Below are positions 29,779-38,267 of a stretch of DNA of 64,000 nucleotides, piece by piece (position 1 is the stretch's first letter; each line of letters opens with the position of its first letter). The notes under the pieces were generated by a model that saw only the letters and a list, made by a program, of their open reading frames with translations, was not told the origin of the DNA and ran no database searches. Origin of the DNA: JBBQUP01 sp038212305 (lineage in GTDB: Bacteria; Bacteroidota; Bacteroidia; Bacteroidales; Marinilabiliaceae). The position numbers were made by a program, and so were the translations under genes. The stretch covers positions 25,252 through 89,251 of the forward strand of contig JBBQUP010000002.1 of the NCBI GenBank assembly GCA_038212305.1. The letters are read 5' to 3'.

Positions 29779-30402
29779 TTACTTTCTCAACTTAGTTAAA
29801 TTGTAAGTCAATCCAACTCTCACACCTGATTCATAAAGCTTTTGCTGATTATTATTTGATGAAAATGGCAGTAATGCATGCAACTTGAAATAGGGGTTAA
29901 TAAAAATAGAACCACCGCATTTAAAATCATATTTTGCCCCAATCCCAAATAAACTACCAATACCAGTCTGACTATCAATGGGACTTTTAGTCCCATCAAC
30001 ATCAATAAAGACGCCCCCATTCACAAAAATGAATTTTAAAAAATTCGCTCTTAATGTTAACGGAATGCTTACGATAGAAAAATTTTCTTTACGTGACGAA
30101 ATTGACATATCAGGAATAAAACTAGGAGTGATTAAAACAGTATACTTCGAATAGTCAACTCCTGTTTCAAATTCCAACCACTTATTAATTGAACCGATAT
30201 AGCATAACCCTATCGTAAAGAATTTATCCACAGCATAATTTCCTTCACCCTCTAAACCATTAAATCGAAAAACATCACTTTCTCCAAACGATGAGTAACA
30301 TAATCCGATACTACGATTTTTCTTTTCGTTATCTGGAGTTTGAGCTTGCAATGAAAATGCGATCAAAACAAGGCATGCAGTTGCAAAAATAATTCTTCCC
30401 AT
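29779..30402 (-). CDS. Outer-membrane beta-barrel protein, unknown
   Basis: About 207 residues. The start at 30402 (MGRIIFATACLVL) gives a proper signal peptide ending SLQAQ and leaves a 22-bp gap to the serpin; the longer frame from 30444 would overlap it. The mature part alternates polar and aromatic residues as in small OmpA/OprF-type barrels (GLCYIGSINKWLEFETGVDY, final GVRVGLTYNL). Probably co-transcribed with the serpin; function unknown. Confidence 0.6.
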   Translation of the reverse strand: MGRIIFATACLVLIAFSLQAQTPDNEKKNRSIGLCYSSFGESDVFRFNGLEGEGNYAVDKFFTIGLCYIGSINKWLEFETGVDYSKYTVLITPSFIPDMSISSRKENFSIVSIPLTLRANFLKFIFVNGGVFIDVDGTKSPIDSQTGIGSLFGIGAKYDFKCGGSIFINPYFKLHALLPFSSNNNQQKLYESGVRVGLTYNLTKLRK

Positions 30403-30424
30403 CGGATTAAATATTTTTATTTTA

Positions 30425-31687
30425 TTACAACTTTTCGATAGCACCTAAAAACAAAATGCAATGGGTATCTTTTTCACGAATAGCCAACACAAAGGGTTTG
30501 TTTACAGTAAAGTAAATTTCATTATCTGGCAGCATACTTGTCGTGTAAAACTCCACCGATGTTGCTGCTGCCGCCTCTGTTCCATCTTCATTGACCTCTA
30601 AAAATGTTTTGTGTTTTACTTTCGAGATGGCAATCGGTTTTACTGGTGAGAGAATTTTACCAAATTCAGCCATATTGGAAAATGCCTTGGGCATGCCCAA
30701 AACCGCTAAAGCATCATTTAGCTCAAAATCCAACTCAACCTTTAATTGTGGAAATTTAATATTCACCTCAACTGGTATTAAAGTATGTGACAATGTCGAT
30801 TCAGACTCTAACTTCATGGCATTTAATACATCCGTAGTCGATTTACCTTCATTGGGTAATAAAACCATCATCGAAAAGTGCCCATTGCCATATGGCATAT
30901 CAATGGCGTTATAATCATTCATTTGCGCATACCCAACAGTCGTTTTTTGTTGCATCATGGCAACCTGAGTTGAGGTTTTATCGGAATTGGTAAATGGCCC
31001 TAGAACGGTTTTTTTCGAATCGAATTTACTCATCCATTGCCCTTTAAAATAAACGGCATTAATTAAAAACAAAGCATGATCGGACGTAACATTATCCACA
31101 ATAGAAGGGATTTTACCATTGGTGTGATCGCTCACCCAGGTATTCATTGTATTTTTTGCCATCTCGCTTTGCGAAAAATCGAGTGATTGAACTTTTGCAT
31201 CGTAGTTAACCTTATTTACATCTGCAAAATTAGGATTGAGCGAAAACGATTGATTCACCCACATTGAATTGGCAATGGTCATTTTCACTTTAGCATCGGA
31301 ACTTAACAATGCCTCACGCAAAGATTTGTTGGCTTCGTTTAGTGCCTCCAAAGAAGAACCATTTTTTAGCACTGCGAGGATTTGTTCCAACGTTTCTCCC
31401 TCAGCTCCATTGGCGGCCATACTTAAAGCCTGAAACACGCTTAACGGCGAAATAAAAATATTAGCTGGTGGTTGGGAATCTTTCTTTAGTTTCATTAATA
31501 AATCAAGTCCAAATTGGTTAGATGAGCTAACAATTTGCGCCGATTTTTCACTGACAACAATTGGTTTATATTCGTTGTCAATTTGATTTTTGTTGCCTGA
31601 TTTATCGCAACTACAATTTAAAATCAACAAAAAAACAGACAAGAAACTAAGCTTTGCGATTTGAGCATTCTTAAATTTAAGCATCAT
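30425..31687 (-). CDS. Serpin-family lipoprotein (serine protease inhibitor)
   Basis: 420 residues: lipoprotein-type signal (cysteines in LILNCSCDKSG), then a full serpin fold. Family motifs: NPNFADVNK, FLINAVYFKGQW and VNKPFVLAIRE with a C-terminal ILFLGAI. The reactive-loop hinge EDGTEAAAATS has the small residues of inhibitory serpins; by the usual 17-residue spacing P1-P1' would be Thr-Ser in EFYTTSM. It would sit on the cell surface or periplasm and trap proteases. Target is unknown. Next gene downstream encodes a putative barrel. Confidence 0.92.
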   Translation of the reverse strand: MMLKFKNAQIAKLSFLSVFLLILNCSCDKSGNKNQIDNEYKPIVVSEKSAQIVSSSNQFGLDLLMKLKKDSQPPANIFISPLSVFQALSMAANGAEGETLEQILAVLKNGSSLEALNEANKSLREALLSSDAKVKMTIANSMWVNQSFSLNPNFADVNKVNYDAKVQSLDFSQSEMAKNTMNTWVSDHTNGKIPSIVDNVTSDHALFLINAVYFKGQWMSKFDSKKTVLGPFTNSDKTSTQVAMMQQKTTVGYAQMNDYNAIDMPYGNGHFSMMVLLPNEGKSTTDVLNAMKLESESTLSHTLIPVEVNIKFPQLKVELDFELNDALAVLGMPKAFSNMAEFGKILSPVKPIAISKVKHKTFLEVNEDGTEAAAATSVEFYTTSMLPDNEIYFTVNKPFVLAIREKDTHCILFLGAIEKL

Positions 31688-31760
31688 ACATTAGAGTATT
31701 AGGGTAATTAATTTATTGTTTGATGCGGTTCAGTTGATATAGGTTGCGTGCATCTAAAAA

Positions 31761-31788
31761 AAAACGCTCCCGAAACCGGAAACGTTTT
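31761..31788 (-). terminator. Intrinsic terminator after gapA
   Basis: On the minus strand a 12-pair stem (three G-U pairs) closes a GTTT loop and is followed by a run of U. It lies just past the gapA stop. Confidence 0.75.
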
Positions 31789-31821
31789 TAAGACTTTCAT
31801 TTAAAAGCTATGCTTTAAAGC

Positions 31822-32835
31822 TTATGCTTTGTCAACCGAATACATGTGTTTAACCAACTCAATAACTTTTGTTGAGTAACCCATTTCATTGTCATACCAG
31901 CTAACAACTTTAACAAAGTTGTTGTTTAATGAGATACCAGCTTCAGCATCGAAAATTGAGGTACGAACATCACCTACGAAATCAGTAGAAACTACAGCAT
32001 CTTCGGTATATCCAAGAACACCTTTCAATTCGCCTTCAGAAGCAGCTTTCATGGCAGCACAAATTTCTGCATAAGAAGCACCTTTTTCGATACGACAAGT
32101 TAAATCAACCACTGAAACGTCAGGAGTTGGAACACGGAAAGCCATACCAGTTAATTTTCCATTCAACTCAGGAATAACTTTTCCTACTGCCTTAGCAGCT
32201 CCAGTTGATGAAGGAATAATATTTTGAGCAGCTCCACGTCCACCTCTCCAATCCTTAGCAGAAGGACCGTCAACAGTTTTTTGCGTAGCAGTGGTTGCAT
32301 GAACAGTAGTCATTAAACCTTCAACAATACCAAAACTATCGTTAAGAACTTTAGCGATAGGAGCTAAACAGTTAGTAGTACAAGATGCATTTGAAACGAA
32401 ATTCATCTCTTTGCTATATTTCTTGTGGTTAACACCCATAACAAACATAGGGGTATCATCTTTAGAAGGAGCAGACATAATTACCTTTTTTGCTCCAGCT
32501 TCTAGGTGACCTTGAGCTGTATCTTTAGCTAAGAATAAACCTGTTGACTCAACAACATACTCAGCACCCACTTCAGACCATTTAAGATCAGCAGGATTTT
32601 TAACAGCAGTTACACGGATAGCTTTACCGTTTACAACTAACTTACCATCTTTAACTTCAACAGTGCCAGCAAATTGGCCATGAGTTGAGTCATACTTCAA
32701 CATGTAAGCCATGTAATCAACATCAATTAAGTCGTTGATGGCAACAATTTCAACATCGTTAAATTTTTGAGCGGCACGAAACACTAAACGTCCGATGCGT
32801 CCAAAACCATTAATACCAATTTTAATTTTTGACAT
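31822..32835 (-). CDS. gapA: Glyceraldehyde-3-phosphate dehydrogenase, type I
   Basis: Oxidises GAP to 1,3-bisphosphoglycerate with NAD+. 337 residues from MSKIKIGINGFGRIGR; the catalytic Cys152 lies in SNASCTTNCLAP, followed by the HATTATQKTVDGPS phosphate site. The frame is open to 32877, but the start at 32835 fits the family and leaves room for the promoter. Confidence 0.98.
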   Translation of the reverse strand: MSKIKIGINGFGRIGRLVFRAAQKFNDVEIVAINDLIDVDYMAYMLKYDSTHGQFAGTVEVKDGKLVVNGKAIRVTAVKNPADLKWSEVGAEYVVESTGLFLAKDTAQGHLEAGAKKVIMSAPSKDDTPMFVMGVNHKKYSKEMNFVSNASCTTNCLAPIAKVLNDSFGIVEGLMTTVHATTATQKTVDGPSAKDWRGGRGAAQNIIPSSTGAAKAVGKVIPELNGKLTGMAFRVPTPDVSVVDLTCRIEKGASYAEICAAMKAASEGELKGVLGYTEDAVVSTDFVGDVRTSIFDAEAGISLNNNFVKVVSWYDNEMGYSTKVIELVKHMYSVDKA

Positions 32836-32885
32836 TTTATCGTTTTTTAGAAAGTAATAATTATAAGCTATTTCCAAATGAACGA

Positions 32886-32917
32886 CAAAAGTAAAAAATC
32901 ATAAGCAATTCATCAAA
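32886..32917 (-). promoter_or_regulatory. gapA promoter
   Basis: On the minus strand TTTG (32917-32914), 20-bp spacer, TACTTTTG (32893-32886): a full match to the Bacteroidota consensus, 50 bp upstream of the gapA start. Confidence 0.65.
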
Positions 32918-33008
32918 TAAATCAAATTGTTTTAACAAATATTATATCGAAAGTCAATATCAAATTTCATTTCGTATTAATCACAGATACAAATCAATAG
33001 ATGGCACA

Positions 33009-33038
33009 AAAAAAAGGAACCAATAAGTTCCCTTTTTT
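33009..33038 (-). terminator. Terminator after the small lipoprotein gene
   Basis: AAAAAAGGAAC / GTTCCCTTTTTT with a single bulge and a 6-nt loop, followed on the minus strand by U-rich sequence. It separates the small lipoprotein from gapA. Confidence 0.65.
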
Positions 33039-33130
33039 ATTTCTTAAGTAAATACGAGTATTACTCAGTATTGAAAACTAAAATAATTTTCAAATGAATA
33101 ACAAATAAGCACCTTTTTTCCAACAGGAAA

Positions 33131-33259
33131 TTAAGCTTTAACAGAGGATTGTTTCATCTCAGCTTTCGAATAGGCTGGACAATCTGCAGTACTTTTGCAC
33201 GATTGAACAGACAAAGCCAGAACAAACAACACAGCCCCAAGAATCGCAATCTTCTTCAT
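33131..33259 (-). CDS. Very small lipoprotein
   Basis: 42 residues starting MKKIAILGAVLFVLALSVQS and then CKSTADCPAYSKAE. The signal peptide with lipobox VQSC is clear, leaving a mature peptide of about 22 residues. The DCPAY segment recurs in tiny lipoproteins of Bacteroidota as far as I recall; the function is unknown. The open frame extends to 33331 but ATG at 33259 is the sensible start. A terminator follows. Confidence 0.65.
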   Translation of the reverse strand: MKKIAILGAVLFVLALSVQSCKSTADCPAYSKAEMKQSSVKA

Positions 33260-33521
33260 ATTTTCTATATTAGTTGTAAATAATTCACTTATTGAATGTA
33301 GTTTTGTCGCGAAAAAATTGATGAATAACAAGATATCACTATATCTTTAATATTTTGTAAAAATATATCAAAATTCTCAACGCTCAAATATTCTAGTCTC
33401 TTTTTTCAAACGAAAAATGAAGTTTGAAGTTTCGTTATAACGTTTTTTTGTGACAAACATTGTAAAAATGGTGACTAAACATCCCATTATTATGATTTAC
33501 CATAAATAAAAAATTGGCATA

Positions 33522-34478
33522 ATGGTTTTAAAAATATTACTTGCATCAGCCATAATCATACATTTTTATGCTGCTTTCAGAGCTATAAAATTAATTTGGG
33601 TAACCAAGTATAATTTATCTTGGATGCTAATAAGTGCGGCTTTAGTATTTATGGCCATTCGTCGTATTTTAGAATTTGTGCCATTAATTTCGGACTATAA
33701 TCAAGCTGATTTTCGATTAATTTATGTTTGGTTAGGTATTGCTACATCGTTGTTTTTAGCCGTTGGAGTGGTTTTAATTGAAAAAATTTTTAATTATATG
33801 GGTGAAGTTGAGATTAAGAAACGCGAATACGAACAAAAATTACTCACTTCTGTAATTGAAGCTGAGGAGCGCGAGAGGAAGCGAATAGCAAAAGAACTTC
33901 ATGATGGACTAGGCCCGTTGTTGTCAAGTATTAAAATGTCGATTTCATCGCTTGATACGATTAACGACCCAAGTCAAAAAAAAGAGATCATACAAACAAT
34001 TAATTTAGCAGCAACCGAATCTATTCGCTCAATTAAAGAGATTTCGGATAATTTAAGTCCACATGTTTTAATTAACTTTGGCTTAGAAAAAGCCTTAAGC
34101 AATTTTATCTTCAAAATAGAATCCACTAAAAGATTGGTTATTGACTGGAAATTCAACTCATCAACAAAACGATACATTGAACCTATTGAAACTGCGGTTT
34201 ATAGAATACTTTGTGAACTAATAACAAATACGTGCAAACATTCAACTTCCGAAAAAATTACTTTTGAAATAGTTTCCAACGACGACATTCTTCAAATAAC
34301 CTATTTTGATGATGGTTGTGGCATTGACCCTATTGAATTAGAACCAAAAATGAATAAAGGACAGGGAATAAATAACATCCGCTCTCGGGTTTCATCATTA
34401 AAAGGTGAAATTCAATTTGAGAATAATACCCCAAATGGTGTTTTTGTATGTATAACCATCCCGACTCATGGCAATTAA
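33522..34478 (+). CDS. Sensor histidine kinase (NarX/HisKA_3 type)
   Basis: 318 residues. Three N-terminal membrane helices (to about 90), a short coiled linker, then HisKA_3 with phospho-acceptor His127 in ERKRIAKELHDGLGPLL, and a HATPase domain (ELITNTCKHS, DDGCGID, GQGINNIRSRV). No extracytoplasmic sensor domain of note, so it may sense a membrane or redox state (inference). Overlaps the response regulator by 11 bp. It stands directly before the Hdr-like operon. Confidence 0.92.
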   Translation: MVLKILLASAIIIHFYAAFRAIKLIWVTKYNLSWMLISAALVFMAIRRILEFVPLISDYNQADFRLIYVWLGIATSLFLAVGVVLIEKIFNYMGEVEIKKREYEQKLLTSVIEAEERERKRIAKELHDGLGPLLSSIKMSISSLDTINDPSQKKEIIQTINLAATESIRSIKEISDNLSPHVLINFGLEKALSNFIFKIESTKRLVIDWKFNSSTKRYIEPIETAVYRILCELITNTCKHSTSEKITFEIVSNDDILQITYFDDGCGIDPIELEPKMNKGQGINNIRSRVSSLKGEIQFENNTPNGVFVCITIPTHGN

Positions 34479-35121
34479 GAAATATTCAGTTTTTATAGTC
34501 GATGATCATTTATTGTTTCGCAATGGGTTTAAACTCTTATTAAACAACATTGCAAACATTCATGTTGAGGACGAAGCATCTAATGGCATTGAATTTTTAG
34601 AGCAGTTAGATGCAAATCAACCTGACTTGGTTTTTTTAGACATTTCTATGCCTTTGATGGATGGATGTGAAGCAGCCCGAAGAGCATTAATTAAATATCC
34701 TCACCTAAAAATTATCGTATTATCGATGTATGGTGATGAATCATACTACCAAACAATGGTGAATATTGGCGTAAAAGGATTCTTGCTTAAGAGCAGCGAT
34801 TTTAATGAAGTGCGAACTGCTATTGACACAATAATTGCAGGCGACAATTATTATTCTCAGGAATTATTGGTTAATCTGGTTCAAAACTTTCAAAAAACAA
34901 AAAAAGACTCCCCTCATCCTAATGATGAATTAACTGATAGAGAATTAGAAATACTTATTGACATTTGCAACGGACTGTCGAACAATGAAATAGCTGATAA
35001 ACTTTCAATAAGTAAACGAACTGTTGAAAAACACCGAGCCAATGTACTTCAAAAAACTAATTGCAAAAACACTGCTAATTTGGTGCATCATGCAATAAAA
35101 AACAGATTAATTAAGCTTTGA
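34468..35121 (+). CDS. LuxR/NarL-family response regulator
   Basis: 217 residues: receiver domain with D12/D13 and phospho-acceptor Asp58 (LVFLDISMPLMDG), then a LuxR-type HTH (LTDRELEILIDICNGLSNNEIADKL) at about 150-210. Partner of the overlapping kinase. Because the next gene, 100 bp on, begins the Hdr-like operon in the same direction, that operon is its likely target (inference). Confidence 0.93.
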   Translation: MAIKKYSVFIVDDHLLFRNGFKLLLNNIANIHVEDEASNGIEFLEQLDANQPDLVFLDISMPLMDGCEAARRALIKYPHLKIIVLSMYGDESYYQTMVNIGVKGFLLKSSDFNEVRTAIDTIIAGDNYYSQELLVNLVQNFQKTKKDSPHPNDELTDRELEILIDICNGLSNNEIADKLSISKRTVEKHRANVLQKTNCKNTANLVHHAIKNRLIKL

Positions 35122-35129
35122 CCCCAATA

Positions 35130-35147
35130 AGTATTTATACGTATACT
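35130..35147. promoter_or_regulatory. Palindrome upstream of the hdr-like operon (candidate operator)
   Basis: A dyad AGTAT...ATACT centred on the perfect 10-bp palindrome TATACGTATA (35136-35145), about 45 bp upstream of the promoter word. Position and symmetry suit a NarL-type regulator dimer. Site assignment is inference. Confidence 0.4.
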
Positions 35148-35189
35148 AAATAGGGTATTTCTTGTTATATAACTCTTACCTCCTATTCC

Positions 35190-35197
35190 TACTTTTG
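35190..35197 (+). promoter_or_regulatory. -7 promoter word of the hdr-like operon
   Basis: TACTTTTG matches TAnnTTTG and lies 23 bp before the first start codon. The nearest TTG (35162) gives a 25-bp spacer, longer than usual, which would suit an activator-dependent promoter. Confidence 0.45.
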
Positions 35198-35220
35198 TAA
35201 GTGAACCCGAACTTACTGAT

Positions 35221-35847
35221 ATGGATACTGAATTAAACTATTTAGAATTAGTTACAAAAGACATCCGCTTTACGGATTGCTATAAAACTTGCATGAATTG
35301 CGGCATATGCAGCGCCATTTGTCCGGCTGCACACGTTTACGACTACAAGCCACGAGAATTATACTCCATCATTCAAAGAGGTTCAAATAGTGAGATTAAA
35401 ACCATGTTGAGCTCCGACATCATTTGGGAATGCGGCCAATGCCTATCGTGCAAACCCCGCTGCCCCAGAAATAATATTCCCGGGGTACTCGTTCAAATTT
35501 TAAGAAAAGTTAGTCAGCAAACTGGCTTGTACAAGCAATCAACCAAAGGGATTGCTCAAAAAGAGATTGTACGCTCCATTGGCAAAAATATTTACGCCAC
35601 TGGCTATTGCATTTCACCCGATGCATTAATCCCATCAGATCATCCAGAACTTGGGCCTGTATGGGAATGGACGTATGAAAACAGAGAAGATTTGTACCCC
35701 AGATTGGGATCTCCTTATAAAAAAGAAACCATTGGCTCAGTACGTGCGATTCCTTCAAAAACCATTACTGAGTTACAAATGATTTTTGAATTAACCAATG
35801 GCACCGATTTTCTTAACACAATAATGGAAGGTGAATCATGGCAATAA
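35221..35847 (+). CDS. HdrC-like 4Fe-4S subunit (first copy)
   Basis: 208 residues with two [4Fe-4S] motifs: C24, C27, C30, C34 and C71, C74, C77, C81. This is the electron-relay subunit of heterodisulfide-reductase-like complexes, and it has a C-terminal extension containing GPVWEWTYENREDLYPR. No membrane segment. Its stop overlaps the HdrB-like start by 10 bp, indicating translational coupling. Physiological partner is unknown. Confidence 0.88.
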   Translation: MDTELNYLELVTKDIRFTDCYKTCMNCGICSAICPAAHVYDYKPRELYSIIQRGSNSEIKTMLSSDIIWECGQCLSCKPRCPRNNIPGVLVQILRKVSQQTGLYKQSTKGIAQKEIVRSIGKNIYATGYCISPDALIPSDHPELGPVWEWTYENREDLYPRLGSPYKKETIGSVRAIPSKTITELQMIFELTNGTDFLNTIMEGESWQ

Positions 35848-36878
35848 CTAAACAGAAGGAAATAGCTAAAGACAACTACTTTTTTGTACGCAGTTGCATC
35901 AGACAAACATTTTTCCCTGGCGCAGAGCAGGCACTAATTAATATTTTAAAGTCGAATCTAAAGCTCAATATTCTCGAAGATGTAAATCACACATCGTGCA
36001 CCGGAATAGGATTTCACACCGACATTGTACCGCTGGAAACCACCATGGCTGTAATTGCCCGTCAATTTTCACTGATGAACCAAAGCGGTTGCAGTAATTT
36101 ATTGGTATCGTGCGTTACCTCGTTTGGTTTGTACCACGAAATTATTGATTTATGGCATCACCATCCCGAGTTGGAAGCAAAGACCCGAGAGGTTCTTTGG
36201 ACGGCTACCCGCCGTGAGTTTATTATTCCCACTAGCATTGCACACACATCGGACCTGCTTTATTTATATCGTAACGAACTCGCCCTTCAAAGCTTATATC
36301 AATTGGCGTCGATAAAGACAGGCAAGCCATTAAAAGTGGTTGATCACATTGGATGCCACTATGCCAAGATATTTCCTAAACAAGGCCTTGGAGGTTCTGA
36401 ATTCCCGGTCGTTTTATCAGGATTAATCACAAGTATGGGAGGCGAATCGATTGATTATCCTGAGCGGAGGCATTGCTGCGGCTTTGGGTTCAGGCATTAT
36501 GTACTTAAAGAGTCGCGCGGGTATTCAATGACAAATACTAAAATTAAGCTCGAATCAATGGCTCCGTACAATCCCGACTTAATAATTGCAAACTGTCCTG
36601 GTTGTGCCATGTTTTTAGATCGATGGCAATACACACTTTCTGAAATTGAAGGTAAAACCTATGACAAGCAAGGGCTCGGAATTCCTGTATTAACTCACGA
36701 AGAACTCGCAGCTCTTATGTTAGGCATTAATCCTTGGGACATTGGACTGCAAATGCATCAGGTTCCTGTTGAGTCGTTGTTAAACAAAATTGGCATCTCG
36801 TATTCACCTGTCAACAAGTACAAATTAACAGACAGCAAACCAACTACAATCCCCAAAAAAGCTTCGATTCTCCAATAA
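35838..36878 (+). CDS. HdrB-like CCG-domain subunit
   Basis: 346 residues. The C-terminal half has a full CCG (cysteine-rich) motif: C173, C213-C214, C253 and C256, the ligands for a noncubane [4Fe-4S] cluster. The N-terminal half is degenerate (C20, C54, C92; SCTG instead of CCG). The blocks DHIGCHYAKIFP and DYPERRHCCGFGFR are those of HdrB-type proteins. Soluble. Flanked by HdrC-like and HdrA-like genes with short spacings. Confidence 0.88.
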   Translation: MAITKQKEIAKDNYFFVRSCIRQTFFPGAEQALINILKSNLKLNILEDVNHTSCTGIGFHTDIVPLETTMAVIARQFSLMNQSGCSNLLVSCVTSFGLYHEIIDLWHHHPELEAKTREVLWTATRREFIIPTSIAHTSDLLYLYRNELALQSLYQLASIKTGKPLKVVDHIGCHYAKIFPKQGLGGSEFPVVLSGLITSMGGESIDYPERRHCCGFGFRHYVLKESRGYSMTNTKIKLESMAPYNPDLIIANCPGCAMFLDRWQYTLSEIEGKTYDKQGLGIPVLTHEELAALMLGINPWDIGLQMHQVPVESLLNKIGISYSPVNKYKLTDSKPTTIPKKASILQ

Positions 36879-36889
36879 AATAAGAACAA

Positions 36890-37957
36890 ATGAAAACATT
36901 CGACACAATAATAATTGGAGGTGGGATTTCAGGAATGACATCTGCGCTTGCGTTAACGTCTTTAAATAAAAAAGTTTGCATCATTGAAAAAGAAGTTAAC
37001 CTTGGTGGAAATATTAACAACTGGAGTTCCCTATTTCCGGGAGAAATAAAAGCGAATCAGTTGGCATTAGATCTAACAAACAAGATATTAAATACAGACA
37101 TAAAAGTAATTACATCTCAAGAAGTGCTTGAAACAGCTCAAACAGATAACAATGGATTTTTTATTAAAACAACTACGGGGGCTTGTTTTGAGTGCCAAAC
37201 GGTTATTGTAAGTACTGGATATAAACTGTTTGATGCTTCAAAAAAGGAAGAATTGGGTTATACGATATACAAACCTGTAATTACCCCAATAGAATTAGAA
37301 CAAATGTTTAAGAAATCAATCTCTTATCCATTTAAAGAAAAAACTCAGCAGCCCAACATAGCCATCTTACATTGTGTGGGTTCTCGAGATGTGCAATCGA
37401 GCAACTTACATTGTAGCAAACTATGCTGCATGCTAGCCGTAAAGTACGCCATCAAGCTAAAAAAAGAGTTCCCCGAAGCAAAAATCACCAATTTTTATAT
37501 GGATTTACGCCTCTTTGGAATTGGATATGAAGCACTTTATCAAGAGGCTCAAAAAGAGCATCAAGTTTCATTTATTAGAGGGCGAATATCGGAAGTTGCA
37601 CTCAATAGCGATGAGACATTACGCATTAAAGCTGAAGACACACTTTTAGGCCTTCCACTAAAAGGTAACTTCGATTTACTCGTTCTCATGACGGGAATTG
37701 AAGGAAACGGATTTCCAACAACACAACTTAAGCAAGCTATAAATGATGCATTTCCCTCCAAATTCTTAGCATCTAAAAATCCGATTACCGAGGACAACAA
37801 TTATAGCACACCAGGAGTATTTTTAGCAGGGAGCTGCAAAGGCCAGATGACTGCTAGCGAAGCTATTTCAGATGGAAATTCTGCTGCACTACAAACCTTT
37901 TATTACTTAAAACAGCAAAGCTTAAAACCCATCAATTTGCACTTGAATGAAGCCTAA
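36890..37957 (+). CDS. HdrA-like FAD subunit (short form)
   Basis: 355 residues: Rossmann FAD motif IIGGGISGMTSALAL (7-21), the NLGGNINNWSSLFPG block, and a cluster-binding set C162, C175, C179, C180 in the HCVGSRD...HCSKLCC region, followed by YMDLRLFGIGYEALY. It lacks the extra ferredoxin and insertion domains of methanogen HdrA. In known complexes HdrA carries the flavin that receives or splits electrons; bifurcation here is unproved. 11 bp after the HdrB-like gene. Confidence 0.88.
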   Translation: MKTFDTIIIGGGISGMTSALALTSLNKKVCIIEKEVNLGGNINNWSSLFPGEIKANQLALDLTNKILNTDIKVITSQEVLETAQTDNNGFFIKTTTGACFECQTVIVSTGYKLFDASKKEELGYTIYKPVITPIELEQMFKKSISYPFKEKTQQPNIAILHCVGSRDVQSSNLHCSKLCCMLAVKYAIKLKKEFPEAKITNFYMDLRLFGIGYEALYQEAQKEHQVSFIRGRISEVALNSDETLRIKAEDTLLGLPLKGNFDLLVLMTGIEGNGFPTTQLKQAINDAFPSKFLASKNPITEDNNYSTPGVFLAGSCKGQMTASEAISDGNSAALQTFYYLKQQSLKPINLHLNEA

Positions 37958-38267
37958 CTTATTTGGATTTTCGACCATGAAGATCAACGAAATTGAGTTG
38001 ACACGATCGAATGCTGACGGCAAATCGGGAAACGAGAATGCCGACTTGGATTTATGCATATCATGTGGTTCATGCACGGCTACTTGCACTATGAATTTCA
38101 ATACCCATTCGAATTTCAGAAAAGCCGTGTTGTTTCAAAAAAGAGGTTTGTTTGCTGAAGCGAAGAACGCAATAAATGAGTGTTGTTATTGCGGTAAATG
38201 TACCTTTTTATGCCCAAGGGGGTTAGCCATTCGTCAAGTTATAAAACTCATACTGCAAACGCCATGA
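37947..38267 (+). CDS. HdrC-like 4Fe-4S subunit (second copy)
   Basis: 106 residues with two [4Fe-4S] motifs: C37, C40, C43, C47 and C79, C82, C85, C89. ATG at 37947 overlaps the HdrA-like stop by 11 bp; ATG at 37977 is an alternative start. Its end overlaps the next start by ATGA. Likely links the HdrA flavin to the membrane subunit (inference). Confidence 0.85.
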   Translation: MKPNLFGFSTMKINEIELTRSNADGKSGNENADLDLCISCGSCTATCTMNFNTHSNFRKAVLFQKRGLFAEAKNAINECCYCGKCTFLCPRGLAIRQVIKLILQTP

